Source of the DNA: an uncultured Bacilli bacterium
Lineage (GTDB): Bacteria > Bacillota_I > Bacilli_A > RF39 > UBA660
Assembly (NCBI GenBank): GCA_910578745.1
Contig: CAJTSN010000006.1
Location: 15,854 to 40,353 of the forward strand
DNA: 24,500 nt
Reading direction: 5' to 3'
Each line of letters starts with the position of its first letter. The stretch's first letter is position 1. The notes under the pieces were generated by a model. That model had not been told where the DNA came from. It searched no databases and was given only the letters and a program-made list of their open reading frames with translations. Position numbers and translations under genes: made by a program. Below, piece by piece: positions 22,157-24,500 of the stretch.

Positions 22157-23021
22157 CCTGTGTTCTTTCCTTTTTATCTTCTAATAATTTCTCATCTATA
22201 TATTCATAACTTAAAGAATTTTTGTTACTTATAACTGTTCTACCTAATTCACGCTCTAAATTATCTCTAGTAATTTTGGCAATATTACCCCCGCGTTTTG
22301 CTATTTGTCTATTTTGCTCTAACCCATATGGCTTTTGTTCTTTTGCAAGTTCCCTTGTTGCAATTTCACCTAAATCAGTTAATACAACTTCTATATCTGT
22401 CATACTATCTCTTAAAGATTCTTTTCTTATACCTTTAAATTCTTTGTATTCACTTGCTTTCATTCCTGACCAAGATTTGTAAATTTCATTAGTTAATATA
22501 CCATATTCATAATCTTTTGTTATTCCTAATTCTTTCCAAACATCAGTAAGTTTAAATCTATCGACTATTCCTGTAAGTCTTGCCTTTATCCACTTGTCAT
22601 CATAGCCTCTATTTTTATAATAAGTTACTGCTCTACTAATAGCAATTTCAGGATCAAATACTTCATCTATTCTTTCGCTACCCAAATTTGCTAACCATAA
22701 TTTAAAAGGTTCTGCTTTTGAACTTGGTACAGATTCAATAAGTCTTAAAATACCTTTAGTATCTAATGTGTCAGTCTCTCTTAATTTTCCATCTTGCGCT
22801 CTTAATTTCAACTGTACACATTTTGTGGACAGTTCACTTTTTTCTTTTTCAGACATCCTTTTCTTTAACATATTCCAATAGTTTCTAGGATTATTACTAT
22901 CTGTTAATGCATTAATCACATCTATTACACTAAAATAATACTCTTCTTTTTCACTATCCCAAATACTTCTTATCTCATTACCATCAAATAAATTTGAAAT
23001 CGTTTGTAATTTGTTATTCAA
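22146..23021 (-). CDS. BRO family protein, DinD-like
   Basis: The 291-residue protein has an N-terminal BRO-N domain (about 1-115) with FDGNEIRSIWDSEKEEYYFS and VIDVINALTDSNNPRNYW, and SSKAEPFKLWLANLGSERI at its end. The rest resembles E. coli DNA-damage-inducible protein D and its relatives: a KWIKARLTGIVDRFKLTDVW block and a C-terminal KESLRDSMTDIEVVLTDLGE block. BRO-N proteins are DNA-binding antirepressors of phages and mobile elements; DinD blocks RecA filaments in E. coli. The role here is unknown. The start is a TTG (23019-23021) with GAAGGTG about 7 nt upstream, and it overlaps a 16-codon ORF. The gene is intact, unlike its neighbours. Confidence 0.82.
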   Translation of the reverse strand: MNNKLQTISNLFDGNEIRSIWDSEKEEYYFSVIDVINALTDSNNPRNYWNMLKKRMSEKEKSELSTKCVQLKLRAQDGKLRETDTLDTKGILRLIESVPSSKAEPFKLWLANLGSERIDEVFDPEIAISRAVTYYKNRGYDDKWIKARLTGIVDRFKLTDVWKELGITKDYEYGILTNEIYKSWSGMKASEYKEFKGIRKESLRDSMTDIEVVLTDLGEIATRELAKEQKPYGLEQNRQIAKRGGNIAKITRDNLERELGRTVISNKNSLSYEYIDEKLLEDKKERTQDEG

Positions 23022-23064
23022 AATCTACACCTTCTTTCTTATTTTGTTGTAGAAGTTTCAACAT
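23014..23064 (-). CDS. 16-residue leader ORF overlapping the BRO-like gene
   Basis: An ATG at 23062-23064, with AAAGGTGA 5 nt upstream, encodes MLKLLQQNKKEGVDFE. Its stop codon (23014-23016) lies inside the second codon region of the BRO-like gene, so ribosomes ending here could restart at the TTG. The site before this ORF is stronger than that before the TTG, favouring translational coupling. Removing one T from the T4 run would fuse the two frames, so a frameshifted longer N-terminus is the alternative. Confidence 0.4.
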   Translation of the reverse strand: MLKLLQQNKKEGVDFE

Positions 23065-23177
23065 CGTAATCACCTTTCAAATTCCCCTAGTAAAAATCAT
23101 TAAAATTTGCTTATTTTTTTAATTTTTGAGTGATTTTTGCTATTTTTTAACTAAAATATGCAAGATCTAAATTCGTG

Positions 23178-23213
23178 AAACCCCTTTATTTATAAGGATT
23201 TGCTTAAGGGTTT
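23178..23213. repeat. Inverted repeat AAACCC/GGGTTT
   Basis: The arms AAACCC (23178-23183) and GGGTTT (23208-23213) enclose a 24-nt A/T-rich loop containing TATTTATAAGG. It lies between the kinase pseudogene and the BRO-like gene, in a gap of 210 bp (23065-23274) with nothing else recognised. It has no U-run typical of a terminator. It could be a recombination-site remnant or a protein-binding site. Confidence 0.35.
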
Positions 23214-23274
23214 AATTAAATCGTAATCAACCAGTTGATATTATTTGCCGAATTTTGTCGATTATTGTTGTTCC

Positions 23275-24171
23275 TTACTTGTTTATTTTATTTTTAAATG
23301 TTTTCTCAAATTCTTTAATATTTTCAAATCTATCTTCTTTATTATAACTTGTTGCTTTTAATAAAATATCATAAATATCTTTTGATAGTTCAAATTCATT
23401 TATATCATTTTGAATAAACATTCCTTTTTTATATCTTTCATCTATATTAGTAATATTGCTAAACATATCAAATATTATCGCGCCTAAAGTAAATTCGCTC
23501 GTTTTTTCATCAATGATAGCATTGAACCTATTTTCTTATGGTGCTTTTAATCTTTTAGTACCAAAATAATTTTCTCCTAAATCATTTTTGGCTGGCATTT
23601 TTCTAAACAAATCTATATCACAAAATGTTACATTATCTGTTTTAAAGTCATAAATTATACTACTATCATAAAAATCAACTGCTATATAACCAGCGTCAAT
23701 GAAAGTTTCAAAAAATGAAAATAATTTATAAACTACATTTAATCTTTTTTCAATAGGTAATTGCTTAAAACGCATTGAAGGAGTTATTTCTTTTGTTTTT
23801 TTATATTTTTCAAAGTTCCAATGATCAAATAGGCACTCACCTTGTGCATATTCGTAAATTACTACAAATAAATCATTGTAATCAAATGACTTAACATATT
23901 TAATAAGATTAGGGTGTTTTATGTCTTTATACTTAATAACAGCCTCTTTCAATAGTTTAATGGATTCCTCTTGACTAACCTCTGCTTCTATTGTTTTAGC
24001 TCCTGCTATCTTAAAAAAATATTTTTTATTATTATCTTCTATTCCAAAAGAAATACAACCACTCCCTGTTTCATCTATTACTGAAAAAACTTTTCCGTAA
24101 TTATTCAGCCAAGAAAAATCTTGAAATTCTCTTAATTTAAATTCTATATTATCTATTTTTTGTTTTATCAT
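23275..24171 (-). pseudogene. Ser/Thr protein kinase-like gene with in-frame stop
   Basis: The frame from the ATG at 24169-24171 (AAGGAG 5 nt upstream) reads as a small protein kinase: a glycine-containing SVIDETGSGCISFGI loop, Lys54 in KKYFFKIAG, a LLKEAVIKYKDIKHPNLIKY helix, the catalytic-loop-like VDFYDSSIIYD, and CDIDL in place of DFG. After GTKRLKAP it meets TAA (23536-23538), exactly at the Glu of the APE motif. The same frame then continues ENRFNAIIDEKTSEFTL, GAIIFDMF and a normal C-lobe to a stop at 23275, giving 298 codons in all. The substitution is GAA to TAA or GAG to TAG-like loss of the APE glutamate. Kinases of this type occur in defence loci, but the partner is not known here. 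Confidence 0.8.
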
Positions 24172-24182
24172 ACTTACTCCTT

Positions 24183-24500
24183 TTATCTATATATTAATTG
24201 ATTGGTAAAAAATAAATTATTATTGCATTTACGTGTCCCATTAGCAATTTCCAATCCTTGTTTATATTGCTGATTCTTACATTCTCTTGTTATTATTTTC
24301 TAATATTTTTCAATAACATCTTCATTTGTATATTTTAAGTAATCCAACATTTCAAGTTTGTCTTCGTTTTTTTCTAATCCAAATTCTTCTAATACTTCAG
24401 CAAATAACTTTATCACTTTATCCTTGTTATCTTTAGATGTAAAAATATAAAAATCATCAGAAAAATATGAAAAATTACAATCAAGTCCAAACTCAACGAT
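24183..24500 (-). pseudogene. Reverse transcriptase fragment, interrupted
   Basis: The minus strand from the window edge reads LDCNFSYFSDDFYIFTSKD, a hydrophobic strand with the FSDD form of the catalytic [Y/F]xDD box of reverse transcriptases, followed by KVIKLFAEVLEEFGLEKNEDK, the usual thumb-side helix and strand. A TAG (24300-24302) interrupts the frame after TNEDVIEKY, where relatives usually continue with Trp, so a TGG to TAG change is likely. The frame resumes through NNNLFFTNQLIYR and stops at TAA (24183-24185), 11 bp before the kinase ATG, well short of a normal C-terminus. The 5' part lies beyond the window. A defence-type (Abi or unknown-group) enzyme is likelier than a group II intron protein because no intron-type maturase region is seen, but the fragment is too short to decide. 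Confidence 0.7.

Noticed and set aside
22222..22482. Plus-strand ORF opposite the BRO-like gene
   Set aside because: No start signal and no recognisable protein; it is antisense to the BRO-N family gene.
23536..24302. Recoding of stop codons (alternative code or pyrrolysine)
   Set aside because: The two codons differ (TAA and TAG), both lie in accessory genes, and TAA, TAG and TGA all end normal genes in the window.

Overview
The window is AT-rich DNA from a low-GC Gram-positive bacterium (Firmicutes/Bacillota, probably a gut anaerobe). Markers for this are Mini-RNase III, RbgA, a SigH-type sigma factor, pyruvate-phosphate dikinase, 2-hydroxyacyl-CoA dehydratase-activase proteins, a DUF1540 protein and a CptIN-like type III toxin-antitoxin locus. 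TGA closes several tightly packed genes, so the standard bacterial code fits. Every gene except one small cysteine-rich gene lies on the minus strand, so transcription runs from high to low coordinates. The species cannot be named from this sequence.

Layout by coordinate. 1-511: tRNA-Ile(GAT) with its own promoter and terminator, and a hairpin after the first operon. 512-2800: a tight operon transcribed GyrI-like protein, GNAT/YoaP acetyltransferase, SplB-like radical SAM protein, with a palindrome over its -35 region and a frameshifted HTH-WYL regulator (2867-3717) directly upstream. 3764-4222: Ig-like lipoprotein. 4621-5473: a frameshifted small ORF, then a type III toxin-antitoxin locus with a consensus promoter, two ~50-nt RNA repeats, a terminator and a frameshifted CptN/ToxN-like toxin. 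5504-10818: ppdK, a XerD-type recombinase and a 561-residue protein of unknown function. 10903-15869: topA with its own promoter, preceded by three overlapping genes that look like a split version of the large dehydratase-activase protein. 15994-16146: the plus-strand DUF1540 gene. 16161-18215: two related coiled-coil proteins. 18316-20374: mrnC, rhodanese lipoprotein, rlmB and sigH, a variant of the conserved Bacillus mrnC-rlmB-yacP-sigH cluster. 20515-21387: rbgA. 21417-24500: a damaged accessory block holding a frameshifted uracil-DNA glycosylase-like gene, a BRO/DinD-like gene, a protein kinase gene cut by a stop codon in its APE motif, and the tail of a reverse transcriptase gene with an internal stop.

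The core genes (ppdK, topA, xerD, rlmB, sigH, mrnC, rbgA, the activase set) are intact over more than 15 kb. Almost all the damage is in accessory or defence-type genes: four single-base frameshifts, each at a short homopolymer, and two nonsense codons. This suggests a decaying defence repertoire or mutational switching, although homopolymer errors in the assembly are not excluded. The most interesting loci are the type III toxin-antitoxin system with its RNA antitoxin still readable, the reverse transcriptase plus kinase pair at the right edge, the coiled-coil paralogue pair next to sigH, and the 561-residue orphan.
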